Shown one piece after another: positions 20,729 through 30,604 of a DNA stretch of 64,000 bases. The stretch lies in NCBI GenBank assembly GCA_048013815.1, contig CM106585.1:21514001-21578000 (forward strand), written 5' to 3'. The notes below the pieces were generated by a model. It saw only the letters and a list, made by a program, of their open reading frames with translations, made no database searches and had not been told where the DNA came from. The position numbers and the translations under genes are program-made. The stretch is from Setoptus koraiensis. Taxonomy: Eukaryota > Arthropoda. Numbering within the stretch: the first letter of the stretch is position 1; each line of letters starts with the position of its first letter.

Positions 20729-21677
20729 GGTTATAGTAGCGAATAGCGACCACGCCCAATTTGGGTATTTTGGGTATTTCTGGGTAGGATATTGTACCCT
20801 GATACCCGAACAGGTATTCCGGAAGTGCGGAAATTCTTCGTTACCGAGATACCCGAGGTACCGCATACTGGGTATTTTAGGGTATTAGAGGGCATATTGA
20901 GGGTAAAGTCGGCCGTACCTATCCGCTAGGACATCCGGTCAGATGCTGAGGTCCTCGCACCGGAGGAAAATCATTCCTAGAAGCCACAGGAAGCGAATGA
21001 AAGCGGTCAAACTGAAGAGGCGTGGCCAATGCGCGCGGCGCGGAGTGAAACTGCCCGCAGTTAGTGAGACCACCCACCGAGTCCTAGCACTACTGAGGAT
21101 GATGAAAATTGAATAAAGGCTGAGCCCTAACTTTTTCGACGCTTTCGACCTCGCGGACCGCGCAGACTCGGAACTCCGCTCGCACTGACCCCTATTCCGA
21201 TCTTTACCGACTCGGCCTTCGGCCTCGCAAGCTTGCCTCGCTTCGGGTTGAGGGCTTCGCCCTCAACCCTCGCTCGAACCGACAACCCCGGCCTTCGGCC
21301 GAGTAATTGTCACACACCCGAACACCAGAAACAATGCGAATGCGTGCCAGGCTGAGTGCGGCTCGTGAGACGTCAGATGTGACTCGAATTGCGTGACCGG
21401 AAGTTGGTCCAACAGTGAATGGTGGATATCTCCTGAGTGGATGATTGTGAGGGTGAGATTCTAACTGCATGTTGACGGTGGCAACTGGACCTATTCGAAA
21501 ATACCTAAATTTCTAGTCTGAGGCACTCCTGAGGCCCGGAAAATGCTTTTCCCCGTATCTCCGGAAGTAGAAATTTCCGCACTTCCGGACCTTCAAAAAC
21601 GTTCTTTGGGGCCGCGAAGCGGCCCTTGTGTGGAGTTTGAAGGGAATCGGGCTTGGTCGTTGTTCGCTACTACACCC
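20729..21677. mobile_element. Non-autonomous DNA transposon with 8-bp target duplication, in fossil B
   Basis: 949 bases flanked by TCCATCTC at 20721-20728 and 21678-21685, an exact 8-bp target duplication. The ends are imperfect inverted repeats, GGTTATAGTAGCGAATAG at the left and, complemented, GGGTGTAGTAGCGAACAA at the right. The interior is GC-rich with simple inverted stretches and no transposase. The 8-bp duplication fits hAT-, P- or Merlin-type superfamilies. The ends match the insertion at 25245-26116. Confidence 0.85.
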
Positions 21678-22164
21678 TCCATCTCCTGTGCCATTGCACA
21701 AAAGAATATCACATGCCCGTGCAGTGTGATGACAGAAACCATACCAATCTTACCATCTTCCGAAAGAAAACTCCTGAAGGACTTCCCAGCAACCAACAAA
21801 TGTGGTGAAAACAAGACACTAGAGTTCGGAAACCAGCTCACCTCATTTAAAACACCTACGAACTATCTGTGCAACACAGCCAGGTTAGAGGCAAGCAGTT
21901 CTTGGCCCAAAGACACCCACAGTCATCTGGTAGCAACATGATGCACTGTAGCGAAATTCGCATATAATTGTCACTGTCCAGGAAACGATCACCAACTAAT
22001 ATTTAATGATGTCCTGACAATCACAGTTCAGGCGCTGGAGAAGAGAAAGGAATTAACCAGAGAAAACATATGCCAGACGGTGGTACAACCGGAACCAGAA
22101 AATTTGCCCAAGTCTATCATCGACAAATTGTATGGATGAGCACACGAGCTCAGAGCGAGGGGGG

Positions 22165-22327
22165 TGTTGGAATGCGCTCTGTGCCGTCCTGTGCACATCA
22201 CTATTCTGCGCTATGAACAGAGAGATGTTGCGCTACTATATATAGCGAACGATGCTCTGTGCATGAATTACTTAATAGTTGTACTCTTTACGAGAATAAA
22301 GTATATGCTATTAGTAAAACTCTAACA
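22165..22327 (+). repeat. 3' LTR of fossil B, with a TATA hairpin
   Basis: 163 bases beginning TGTTGGAATGCGC and ending CTCTAACA, preceded by a G-rich polypurine tract. At 22231-22247 CGCTA and TAGCG pair around CTATATA; GTT and AAC can extend the stem. A polyadenylation-like AATAAA lies near 22300. Confidence 0.75.
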
Positions 22328-22393
22328 CCCGTTCATAAAAGACAGGCTCTCCTAAATTAAGATGTAAAACATCTCTTTTTAAAAGAAGGGAGA

Positions 22394-22519
22394 TGTTGTA
22401 TGGAGCCTACTTTTGTGACTGTGCTGCGCACAGATCTTCTGTGCGCAGCACTGCTCATTTATATCCATTCTGTGCGCAACTATAAAAGGCGCGCACATTA
22501 TTAAATAAAACGATACTTA
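22394..22519 (+). repeat. Left part of an older LTR (D), split by element C
   Basis: Begins TGTTGTATGGAGCC just after a polypurine tract (22381-22393) and is interrupted at the CTTA target site of element C. The remainder is at 30263-30279. It carries a perfect 14-bp hairpin (GTGCTGCGCACAGA at 22421-22434 pairing with 22438-22451) and a second stem, GTGCGC/GCGCAC (22472-22477 with 22491-22496), around the TATA box ACTATAAAAG. Only about 66 bases of D lie between it and fossil B. Confidence 0.7.
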
Positions 22520-22686
22520 TGTTAGAGCTCCGCTCAGATGCTCAGTAATTGTAATTGGCGCACAGTATCTCTGTGCGGCTTAATCCAGCATTGTGCATCG
22601 GCACAGTTTCTGTACTTCATCTTGCACGACTATATAAAGTCGTGCACAACGTTTAAATAAATAACTTTTAGATGGACAAACTAACA
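22520..22686 (+). repeat. 5' LTR of element C
   Basis: TGTTAGAGCTCC ... AACTAACA, 167 bases. It contains a stem, TGCACGACT (22623-22631) pairing with AGTCGTGCA (22638-22646), with the TATA-box sequence ATATAA as its loop. A second stem, CGCACAG/CTGTGCG, lies about 65 bases upstream. AATAAATAA follows as the likely polyadenylation signal. Confidence 0.95.
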
Positions 22687-22704
22687 TGGAGGTTCTGGAA
22701 TCGC
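22687..22704 (+). promoter_or_regulatory. Primer-binding site of element C
   Basis: TGGAGGTTCTGGAATCGC directly follows the 5' LTR. The initial TGG pairs with the CCA end of a tRNA, as in other LTR elements. I did not determine which tRNA. Confidence 0.7.
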
Positions 22705-22730
22705 ACTCTGATTATTGAGAATTCATAAAA

Positions 22731-25244
22731 GTGGATACCAACGAGGTAAACCCCCTCGAGCTTCTAGAAGCAGTGCAGCGCAGCAACATTAAGAAGACCA
22801 GTAAAAGTTTAATTGAAAATATTATTAAAAGTGTTAGAAGAATAGTGGAGTCAGATTCATCAGAAGAAGAATTATCAGACGACGAATTCAACAACGATAT
22901 GGCTGACAACGTACAACAGAATCAACGAAATGACAACGAGGGCGACCACTTCGACCAGGTTGACCCTACTCCGGGAACTAACTTCAAGATGTTAAGAAAA
23001 CCGGAGATGTTTAATGGAGATCCAGAGAAGGCCAGACAGTGGCTCGATGATTATATTTATTGTGCTCGTGTCAATCAGTGGACCGGTACAACTCCCGCGA
23101 TAAGATTTCCTGCTTTCCTAGGTGGAAGTGCGAGGAATTGGTTTTGTGTGGCTATCGAAGGTTCCGACGCGGAACATGATTTCGAAGAAATAAGAGAACA
23201 ATTCAACTGTTGGTTCCTCCCCAGATCCACAAAAGTAATGATAGCGAGCGAATTGGATAAGCGCCGCCAAAGAAAGGACGAACCAGTGTCTAATTTTATA
23301 ATCGATATGCGCCTTTTATGTAAACAATACGATGCCAAAATGCCTGAGGAAGAAGTCGTCGATAAGATACGAAACAGAGTCTTGTCGAGCTTCGAACCCA
23401 ATTTATCGCAAGCTAACCCGAAAACTATTAGGGAATTGGTGGATGCGTGTGTTGCCATCGAAGAAGGTAACAAACGACGAAATGGAAACAACGTGATCAA
23501 CAATAATGTAGCAGCAGTAGTGGCAAAGAACACCAGTAAAACATGCTTTAATTGTGGCGGACGAGGGCATCTGTCGAAGGATTGTCCTTCCCCACCAGGC
23601 GACAACAGCGGTTATCGTGGTAATTCACACAACAAACAAAGATCATCATCGTATAATAATGGTAATTATCGCAATGGCGACAATGGTCGGTCATATAACA
23701 ATACACGTGGTAACCCGAACAACAATTATCGTGCACAGGGCCGAAACATTAACATGAACAACAAACGCATGAACTCCAATTCAACGGATTATCGCCAAAA
23801 CAATAACGCTAATAACCGACAGAATTTTAACTCATTCCGTAACAACGGTCAACGAAATTTCAACAATAGAAACGCCAACAATTACACTAACAACCATTCG
23901 AACGGAGGAAGATTCAACGACAACGGGCAGGCTCAGCCCCATAATAATTACGGAGATAATCAACAAGCAGGATATTCAAGAGATGCTAGACAAACCCAAC
24001 ACAAAAATGTATGCTCTGTAATCAATAAACAACAACCCTTGATAGCTTATATTATGCCTGTACAACCAATCATGGTGACTCCGTTAATTAACAATCAGAA
24101 AGTATCGGCAATCGCTGACCCAGGATCGTCGGTCACAATATTGAGCAAAGGAAAAGCTAACGAACTTGGTCTAGAACTGAAATCTTCCAAAGCAGGAGAA
24201 GGCCTCAGAGTAGCAAACAACGCACCTTTTGGTCTATGTGAGGAAGCGACGGCCAACATTAAATTGATGGTAGACAACAAATCAGTCGAGACAGACTTTG
24301 ATATAATAGTCTCGGACCAGCTGCCAGCAGAAATGCTATTGGGCCTGGATCTTTTAACTCACTTGGGATTAATTGTGGATTGCCCCAGACGAAAACTAGC
24401 GTGTGCATTCACAAATGAAGACAAAGATACAGAAGAAGGAGTATGTTTCTTGGTAGAGGCTATCGACATTCCACCTAGGTCGTCGATGATCGTCGGACTT
24501 GGGGTCAATGGCAAACCGAGGGACGACATTGTAATTAGCCCAATGAACAGAGAAGATGTTCTTCTCATTCCGTACAGCTTGAACAAGGCTAACCACGGAA
24601 GAACGTTCACAACAATAACTAATCCTTCTACGACAAATTTAACGATTAAGGGCGGTGTAGAAATAGCAAAATGGGCTACGTTAGAAGAGAAAAGAAAGAA
24701 ATCAGATGCAGATTTTCACGTTAACGCCATCCAAAAAGTCGACGAGACTATGTCAATAGAGGTAGGCGACCAACTAAATATTACACAGCAAGACCAGTTG
24801 ATCGGCTTGTTGAAAAGCTATAGAGATGTGTTCTCAGACGGTACTAGACTGGGATGTACGACTGGGTTTCAACACAAAATAGAGTTGAATGACCCAACGC
24901 CTTTTAAACACCCACTTCGAAGAATGGCCTATAAAGAGAAGGAATTGATTCAGCGCCAGATTGACCAAATGATAGAGAAAGGGGTAATTCAGGAATCGCA
25001 AAGTCCTTTCGCTAGCCCCATGGTCCTAGTGAAGAAACGAGACGGTTCAATCAGATTTTGTATTGATTTTAGAAAGTTGAACGACCGGACAAAGAAATGG
25101 ATTATGCCTTTGCCAAACCAAGAAGAAATAATGAATGCAGGCACGGGCGCTAATTTCTTCACGACTTTAGATTTAAATAACGGATACTGGCAAATGCAGC
25201 TCGAACCTGAATCTAGACAATATACTGCTTTTAATACAACAGAC
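22731..25244 (+). CDS. Gag, protease and start of reverse transcriptase, element C
   Basis: A long frame; the true start may be a downstream ATG such as the one near 22896 (MADNVQQNQ), because 22731 is GTG. Domains: an acidic N-terminus; a retrotransposon gag (MFNGDPEKARQWLDDYIY, about 93-240); the CCHC knuckle CFNCGGRGHLSKDC (about 270); a long Asn/Arg-rich linker (about 290-420); a protease with DPGSSVTIL (about 462); and RT starting with FASPMVLVKKRDGSIRFCID (about 760). It runs up to the DNA transposon insertion. Confidence 0.85.
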
Positions 25245-26116
25245 GGGTGTTGTAGCGAATAGTGCCACACTCAGATTTCCACCAAACTTCACACATGGGG
25301 CCCTTAGGGCCCCCAAACAACGGATTCGCTGGTCCGGAAGTGCGGAAACTTCCGGTTCCGGTTTTACACAAAATTCAAGCTAGAGCTATGGAACTTGATA
25401 TGCAGCAGGATATGAACATTCTGAGTACAATGGAGTTCGTTTTACGTGTGTGCGGCTTCCGGTTGCGGAGATATTCAGGAAAAACCGCGCGGGTATCCCG
25501 CTCGGGACGAAGCATCCGCGCGCACGAGTAAATACGTGCGCCCTAGAGGCTCCGATATGTCGCCACACAAGATGGCACAGCGCTAGATCTGTGCTTGAAT
25601 CATGTTCCGAGGCTTTTAACATTTCTTCTTGTCTCTTACTCTCGTCTATGGTTTGCAGTCATGTGAGCGGAGGGTAGAGGGCGCAGCCCGATACCCGAAG
25701 CGCTCATCAACCCTACCCGAAGGGTTCCCGTCGCACGCAGTCGTCGCGGGAGCGACGACGGAGATGTGACGGCCTCCAAATTACGAGGCCGCAGGCCGAG
25801 TTCTCAGACCTATCGCAGGTTCATACCCGAGTGCAGCGAAGCTGAAATTCGTCAACTTCCGGTCTTCCAAACCAATAAATATGCCGATATCTCGAGAACC
25901 GGAAGTCGCACCGAGCTGAAAATTATGCCATTGTAGTCAGCGTCCTTTGAAAGGCTAGTATGGTGATTTTCAGACCTCTAGCTCTAACTTGAGGTAAAAC
26001 CAGAACCGGAAGTTTCCGCACTTCCGGACCACTTTTTTCGTTCTATTGAGGTCAATATAAACCTTTACCGAAAGTTTCATCAGAATCTGAGTGTGGCACT
26101 ATTCGCTACAACAACC
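25245..26116. mobile_element. Non-autonomous DNA transposon with 8-bp target duplication, in element C
   Basis: 872 bases flanked by CAACAGAC at 25237-25244 and 26117-26124. The inverted ends are GGGTGTTGTAGCGAATAG (left) and GGGTTGTTGTAGCGAATA (right, complemented), with a further perfect stretch ending CACTCAGATT on both sides. There is no transposase gene; the interior has GC-rich and TTCCGG-rich blocks. It is the same family as 20729-21677. Since its host element is young, this insertion is younger still. Confidence 0.9.
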
Positions 26117-26145
26117 CAACAGACAACCAATACGAATTCCTACGC

Positions 26146-29100
26146 ATGCCTATGGGTTTAGCCAATGCGGCTGCCAGTTTCACAAAAATGATGAACCTTA
26201 TAATGGCAGGAATAGTGGGTAGACAAGTACATGTTTACCTAGATGACTTAATTATCATGAGTAGAACCTGGGATGAACATTTAGAGAGCCTGACAAACGT
26301 TCTTGATCGGATTAAACAAGCAGGTTTAACAATCAAAATAGCGAAATGCACGTTCGCGAAACATGAGGCAGAGATTCTTGGTCATTTGCTGAGCAAGGAC
26401 GGTATTAAGCCGCAACCCAGCAAACTAGCGGCACTTGAACGGTTGGCTCCGCCAACGAGCGTGGAGCAGGTGAGGCAGTTTCTGGGATGCGCCGGCTATT
26501 ATAGGAAGTTTGTACCCGCATTCGCTTCTATTGCGGCACCACTGACCGACTTGACCAAGAAGAACGAACGGTTCAAGTGGGGTCAAGCGGAACAGGACAG
26601 TTTTGACCAGCTCAAGCAGGCTCTGCTGAACAGCAAAGCTATTGCTTACTTTAGAGATCAAGGAGAATTGATGATAAAAACGGATGCATCCAAGACAGGT
26701 TTTGGTGCAATTTTACTACAGAAACAGGACGGCGATTGGAGAATAGTCGCGACTACGAGCCGACGACTATCCTCGGGCGAGAAATCACTTGGTATTACAC
26801 ATTTAGAAGGAGCAGCACTAGTTGATGCAGTAAAGAAATTTCGGCCTTTCATTTACGGCAGGAAGGTTAGAGTGATAGTTGACCACTGCGCACTGTGTTG
26901 TTTAGCTAAAACTAAGCCCTTAGAAGGTAAATTGGCACGTTGGGCCATAGCTCTTTCCCAATTTGATCTGACCATCGAATACCGTTCAGGTAAACAACAT
27001 TTGGACGTAGACTGTTTGTCACGCCAGCCTGTTGCAGACTGCGACGACAAATTGGATGAAGAAAAGTTTGTGTTCGCTTTAATCCCATTGGAGGATTATC
27101 GCACAGAATATAAATCCGACGAAGAGTGTAAAGCAGCGTTACAACAGATACACCGTGGCGATAATACTTTTAATTTGACAAACGGCTATATATATAGAAA
27201 CGGCAAATTGCTTGTACCGTTAAAGTTTAGAAAACAACTTATAAAGACCTTGCATGCACAAGGGCATCCAGGAGAAAAACAAACAACAGATCTCATTGAG
27301 CGCAATTATACCTGGAACGATCTCAAAGAGAACGTGAAAGGGCAAGTAGCATCTTGCAGCACATGCCAAAAACACAAAGTCCCGAGAGAGAAACCTTGTG
27401 GGTTAATGAACTCTTTCACTCCTCATAGACCTTTTGAAATGCTTTGCCTTGATCATTTAGGACCATTAGACAGCACGAGCAAAAGCAACAAGCACGTCCT
27501 CGTAGCTATTGACTCATTCACAAAGTTTGTCATTGCAGCACCAACACTAACAACATCATCAGAAGAAGTAGTTAAATTTATTATCAATAATATAATCGCG
27601 GTACATGGTGTACCACACATATTATTCACCGATAACGCCAGTGGTTTCACAGCTAAGCTCACCAAAGACGTATGCAAAGCTTTTGGTATCGAGTTAAAAC
27701 ATTCAACACCGTATCACCACCAAGGCAACAGCATTGCCGAGCGCGTTATACAGACATTAAAAGACAAAATCGCAATGGCGATGACCGATATAGATAACTC
27801 CGAGTGGGATGACCATGTTGGCATGGCATGCCTAGCAATTAATGCAACACGACACACAAGTACAAAATACAGTCCATATGAAGCATTGTACGGACGACAA
27901 GTGAGACTACCACGAGAAGCAACTGATATCTCAGACGAAACCGAAGTCTACGCTGAGAACTTGCAAGCACGTCTTGAGTTGATAAGAAGAGATGTAGCTA
28001 TTAGTATAAGCCAGAGCAACGAAACTTCAAGGAAGTATTACGACGCTAAACGACAAGAAAGAAAGTTCAACATAGGCGATGAAGTTATGGTTCACTTTGA
28101 GCCTAAACAAGACGCCAGGCCAAATAAACTTTCGAGTAACTACAGAGGACCATACGAAGTGATCGATGTGAAACCACATGATATTTACAAATTAGATCTT
28201 ATTGGAAGCAAGAAGAAGAAAATTACAATGGCTCATGTTTCTCGCTTAAAGGCATATCGAAGAGACGACGAAACGGATAGTACGCCAGACAGGATAAACA
28301 GCGATGACGTCGAAGTTATCGACCTGGACGCGACGGACGCAACAGAAGGAAGGATAACGAATCAGGAGCAGCCGTTACGCCAATCCAGAAGAAAACAAAA
28401 TTTGCATGCATCATTAGCTCTTATGTTCATCATGGCCATAAGCAGCGCATCCGCAGCTTTAATACTACCACCAACGGAGACAATTATCTGGACAGAAAGT
28501 CAGATCAGACCTGTAAAAGATCTCACTATATTCCAAATCGATTGGGACATTGCTAATCCATGCCAGACTCTTTTCAGGAATATAACATCCGACTCAATTA
28601 TGAACGAGAATTATGTTACTCACTGCCAAGAGAAATTTGATGAAGCGAGAGGGAACTTGGAGAAATTCTGCGATGGTTCCGAGGTTCCCCAACGAGACAG
28701 AAGATTCATCGGAGAAATTCTATCAGTAGTTATGTCAGGAACGTCCTTAATTATGGTTAATGATATACGCAAGCACGATATCCCTTATTTGAAAGACTCA
28801 GTGCAGGAGGTACATTTATTGATGGACGACCAAAGAGTAAGGACTAACGAATTATTTGCAGAACTGCGCACCGTAAAGAATGCAGTACTACAAGAGCACA
28901 GAGACAATACAGAGAATGCAAAATTAATTAGCGATAAACTCAAGACAGTGAGACATGATCTGCGTGCCAGCGCAGAAGCAGCTTATTTGTTAGCCAAGTA
29001 CTTAGAGAAGGTTCAACAATTGATAAATTTCATGGCTGAAGCGAAGTTCTACTGGCACCACGAAAACAGGATCAGCATCGAACTGTTCGAAATGACTGGT

Positions 29101-30081
29101 ATGATAAATGAATACACCGAGGACATTAGACGATTCGGTATTCCTCGTTCTTGTAAAAAGAAAGATGGTAAACTGAGGATGACATTTTCCAGCTTCAAGA
29201 GCGACAAAACGTCAACAATTATGGAAGCTAACCCATTTAAATATTTCAATGGTACGGATGACAAAACATGTATTATGGAATACAACGGACCCTTGTTGGC
29301 TTTAGTAAACAGTACCACCAACTGCTATAAATTTCTGTCTAGGACGGACATCAACAAAGACAACACAGTCCGGACGACTTGCGATGTCAAGCAAGACCTA
29401 GATAAGGCAAAATGGACGCCGACCCAGTGTGGCCGCTACAACAAAACAAACAGTCCAGATCTATTTAAGTACGTGGCCAAAGACGGATACAATCACGTTT
29501 ACTGTTACCCGAGAAGAATAAGGACGGATACTGGCGAGACGCATTGCCCGCATTATCCTTTTAAGATACCAGACGAGTATTCGTTCGCAACAGACACACA
29601 CGTGTACGTTAGTGAAAGACGTCTACTCAAAACAACGACCCTCGATATTGCGGCATCCAAACTAAACTTTAAATTGGACATTTTAGATCTGCCAATTATT
29701 GTTCACAATTTAGACGAACTGAAAATAGTTAGCAACTACTCATTCATGAAACCGATTGAATGGATCAAAGAGTTGCCGTACCAGAATATCAGTTCATGGA
29801 TACCGGACACCACCCAATGGAAATCTATATTCGACATTAATTTCATAGGAAGTTTCCCCTTGATTTATATTGTTTATGCTTTACTTCTTTTGTTCATTCT
29901 ATCGTGGCTCATGCCTTTTGCGAACATTATACTATGGGTACTACGCAGGGCATTGAGACCAGTCAAAATAATTATTGGATGGACTGGAATACTAAAGAGA
30001 AGAAAAGCACACTATGGACGGAATATCCTACCCATCTCATTCCCGAGCAAGAGAGCTAAGAGACCGTTCCGGCTCCTCTAG
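26146..30081 (+). CDS. Reverse transcriptase end, RNase H, integrase and env, element C
   Basis: A 1,311-codon frame. RT continues with FLRMPMGLANAAASF-type sequence and the catalytic YLDDLI (residues 29-34). The RNase H domain starts with KTDASKTGFGAILL (about 178). Integrase has an HHCC zinc finger (HAQGHPGEKQTTDLI ... CSTCQKH, about 370-410) and a core with DHLG, FTDNASGF and the catalytic Glu in SIAERVIQTL (about 430-540). A leader-like segment (LALMFIMAISSASAAL, about 755) opens an env ectodomain with a furin-type site PQRDRRF (about 847) and a fusion-peptide-like region. A membrane anchor lies at about 1240-1270. Env is in the same frame as pol; related elements express env from a spliced subgenomic RNA. 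Confidence 0.9.
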   Translation: MPMGLANAAASFTKMMNLIMAGIVGRQVHVYLDDLIIMSRTWDEHLESLTNVLDRIKQAGLTIKIAKCTFAKHEAEILGHLLSKDGIKPQPSKLAALERLAPPTSVEQVRQFLGCAGYYRKFVPAFASIAAPLTDLTKKNERFKWGQAEQDSFDQLKQALLNSKAIAYFRDQGELMIKTDASKTGFGAILLQKQDGDWRIVATTSRRLSSGEKSLGITHLEGAALVDAVKKFRPFIYGRKVRVIVDHCALCCLAKTKPLEGKLARWAIALSQFDLTIEYRSGKQHLDVDCLSRQPVADCDDKLDEEKFVFALIPLEDYRTEYKSDEECKAALQQIHRGDNTFNLTNGYIYRNGKLLVPLKFRKQLIKTLHAQGHPGEKQTTDLIERNYTWNDLKENVKGQVASCSTCQKHKVPREKPCGLMNSFTPHRPFEMLCLDHLGPLDSTSKSNKHVLVAIDSFTKFVIAAPTLTTSSEEVVKFIINNIIAVHGVPHILFTDNASGFTAKLTKDVCKAFGIELKHSTPYHHQGNSIAERVIQTLKDKIAMAMTDIDNSEWDDHVGMACLAINATRHTSTKYSPYEALYGRQVRLPREATDISDETEVYAENLQARLELIRRDVAISISQSNETSRKYYDAKRQERKFNIGDEVMVHFEPKQDARPNKLSSNYRGPYEVIDVKPHDIYKLDLIGSKKKKITMAHVSRLKAYRRDDETDSTPDRINSDDVEVIDLDATDATEGRITNQEQPLRQSRRKQNLHASLALMFIMAISSASAALILPPTETIIWTESQIRPVKDLTIFQIDWDIANPCQTLFRNITSDSIMNENYVTHCQEKFDEARGNLEKFCDGSEVPQRDRRFIGEILSVVMSGTSLIMVNDIRKHDIPYLKDSVQEVHLLMDDQRVRTNELFAELRTVKNAVLQEHRDNTENAKLISDKLKTVRHDLRASAEAAYLLAKYLEKVQQLINFMAEAKFYWHHENRISIELFEMTGMINEYTEDIRRFGIPRSCKKKDGKLRMTFSSFKSDKTSTIMEANPFKYFNGTDDKTCIMEYNGPLLALVNSTTNCYKFLSRTDINKDNTVRTTCDVKQDLDKAKWTPTQCGRYNKTNSPDLFKYVAKDGYNHVYCYPRRIRTDTGETHCPHYPFKIPDEYSFATDTHVYVSERRLLKTTTLDIAASKLNFKLDILDLPIIVHNLDELKIVSNYSFMKPIEWIKELPYQNISSWIPDTTQWKSIFDINFIGSFPLIYIVYALLLLFILSWLMPFANIILWVLRRALRPVKIIIGWTGILKRRKAHYGRNILPISFPSKRAKRPFRLL

Positions 30082-30091
30082 AGGAAGGGGA
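30080..30091 (+). promoter_or_regulatory. Polypurine tract of element C
   Basis: AGAGGAAGGGGA lies directly before the 3' LTR, in the expected place for plus-strand priming in reverse transcription. Confidence 0.8.
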
Positions 30092-30258
30092 TGTTAGAGC
30101 TCCGCTCAGATGCTCAGTAATTGTAATTGGCGCACAGTATCTCTGTGCGGCTTAATCCAGCATTGTGCATCGGCACAGTTTCTGTACTTCATCTTGCACG
30201 ACTATATAAAGTCGTGCACAACGTTTAAATAAATAACTTTTAGATTGACAAACTAACA
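30092..30258 (+). repeat. 3' LTR of element C
   Basis: 167 bases, identical to the 5' LTR except for one base near the 3' end (GATTG instead of GATGG). It is followed by the CTTA duplication. It has the same TATA-loop stem at 30195-30218. Confidence 0.95.
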
Positions 30259-30262
30259 CTTA

Positions 30263-30279
30263 AACTTAGAACTCTTACA
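30263..30279 (+). repeat. Right part of older LTR (D)
   Basis: AACTTAGAACTCTTACA, ending in the CA expected of an LTR. With 22394-22519 and one copy of CTTA it accounts for an LTR of about 143 bases. Host DNA begins at 30280. Confidence 0.55.
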
Positions 30280-30489
30280 CTATTCAACGCTTTCCTCTTT
30301 ATTTGCACAATACATCGTTTTATACAGTAAGTAAAGCCGAATATCGATACTACTTTTTACAGGTTCATTGGCATATTGCAGTAGTGATATCATTTCTAGC
30401 TTTGTGAGTTGAGAGCGAAAAATGTCCCTATCAGATAAGTGAATAGAGTACCGAATCAGCGAAATCATGATTACAGTGTTCTTGGCCAT
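30280..30489 (-). CDS. Possible small ORF, 69 residues, unknown
   Basis: A minus-strand frame from an ATG (MAKNTVIMISLIRYS) to a TAG at 30280-30282, the first host bases next to older LTR D. The protein looks plausible (amphipathic, LTKLEMISLLQYANEP), with faint likeness to RNA polymerase III subunit RPC9-type sequence that I do not trust. It could be a short exon or chance. It lies just downstream of the transglutaminase stop, on the same strand. Confidence 0.25.
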   Translation of the reverse strand: MAKNTVIMISLIRYSIHLSDRDIFRSQLTKLEMISLLQYANEPVKSSIDIRLYLLYKTMYCANKEESVE

Positions 30490-30604
30490 GTTACTATCGT
30501 TGTTATATACTGGACGAAAAAAAAAACATGGGAATTGCTACCATTTTTTCTACACATATACATATCCGATTCTCTAGTAGAGGGGCTGCGGACACGATTG
30601 TAAA

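Larger units (their letters stand above)
19080..22327 (+). mobile_element. Env-bearing Ty3/Gypsy (errantivirus-like) fossil B, incomplete
   Basis: The 3' part of an element: an env frame (19104-20728), a DNA transposon inserted in it (20729-21677), more env-region sequence, a G-rich polypurine tract (GAGCGAGGGGGG, ending 22164) and a 3' LTR (22165-22327). No gag, pol or 5' LTR is recognised. It is broken in several places and looks older than C. Its left side abuts the tandem repeats. Confidence 0.75.
22520..30258 (+). mobile_element. Env-bearing Ty3/Gypsy (errantivirus-like) element C, nearly whole and young
   Basis: The 167-bp LTRs (22520-22686 and 30092-30258) differ at one base, so the insertion is recent. 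CTTA is duplicated on both sides (22516-22519 and 30259-30262). A TGG primer-binding site follows the 5' LTR and a polypurine tract precedes the 3' LTR. Gag, protease, RT, RNase H, integrase and env are all present. The element looks whole apart from one break, a DNA transposon inserted at 25245-26116 in the RT region. It sits inside the LTR of an older relative. Confidence 0.95.
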
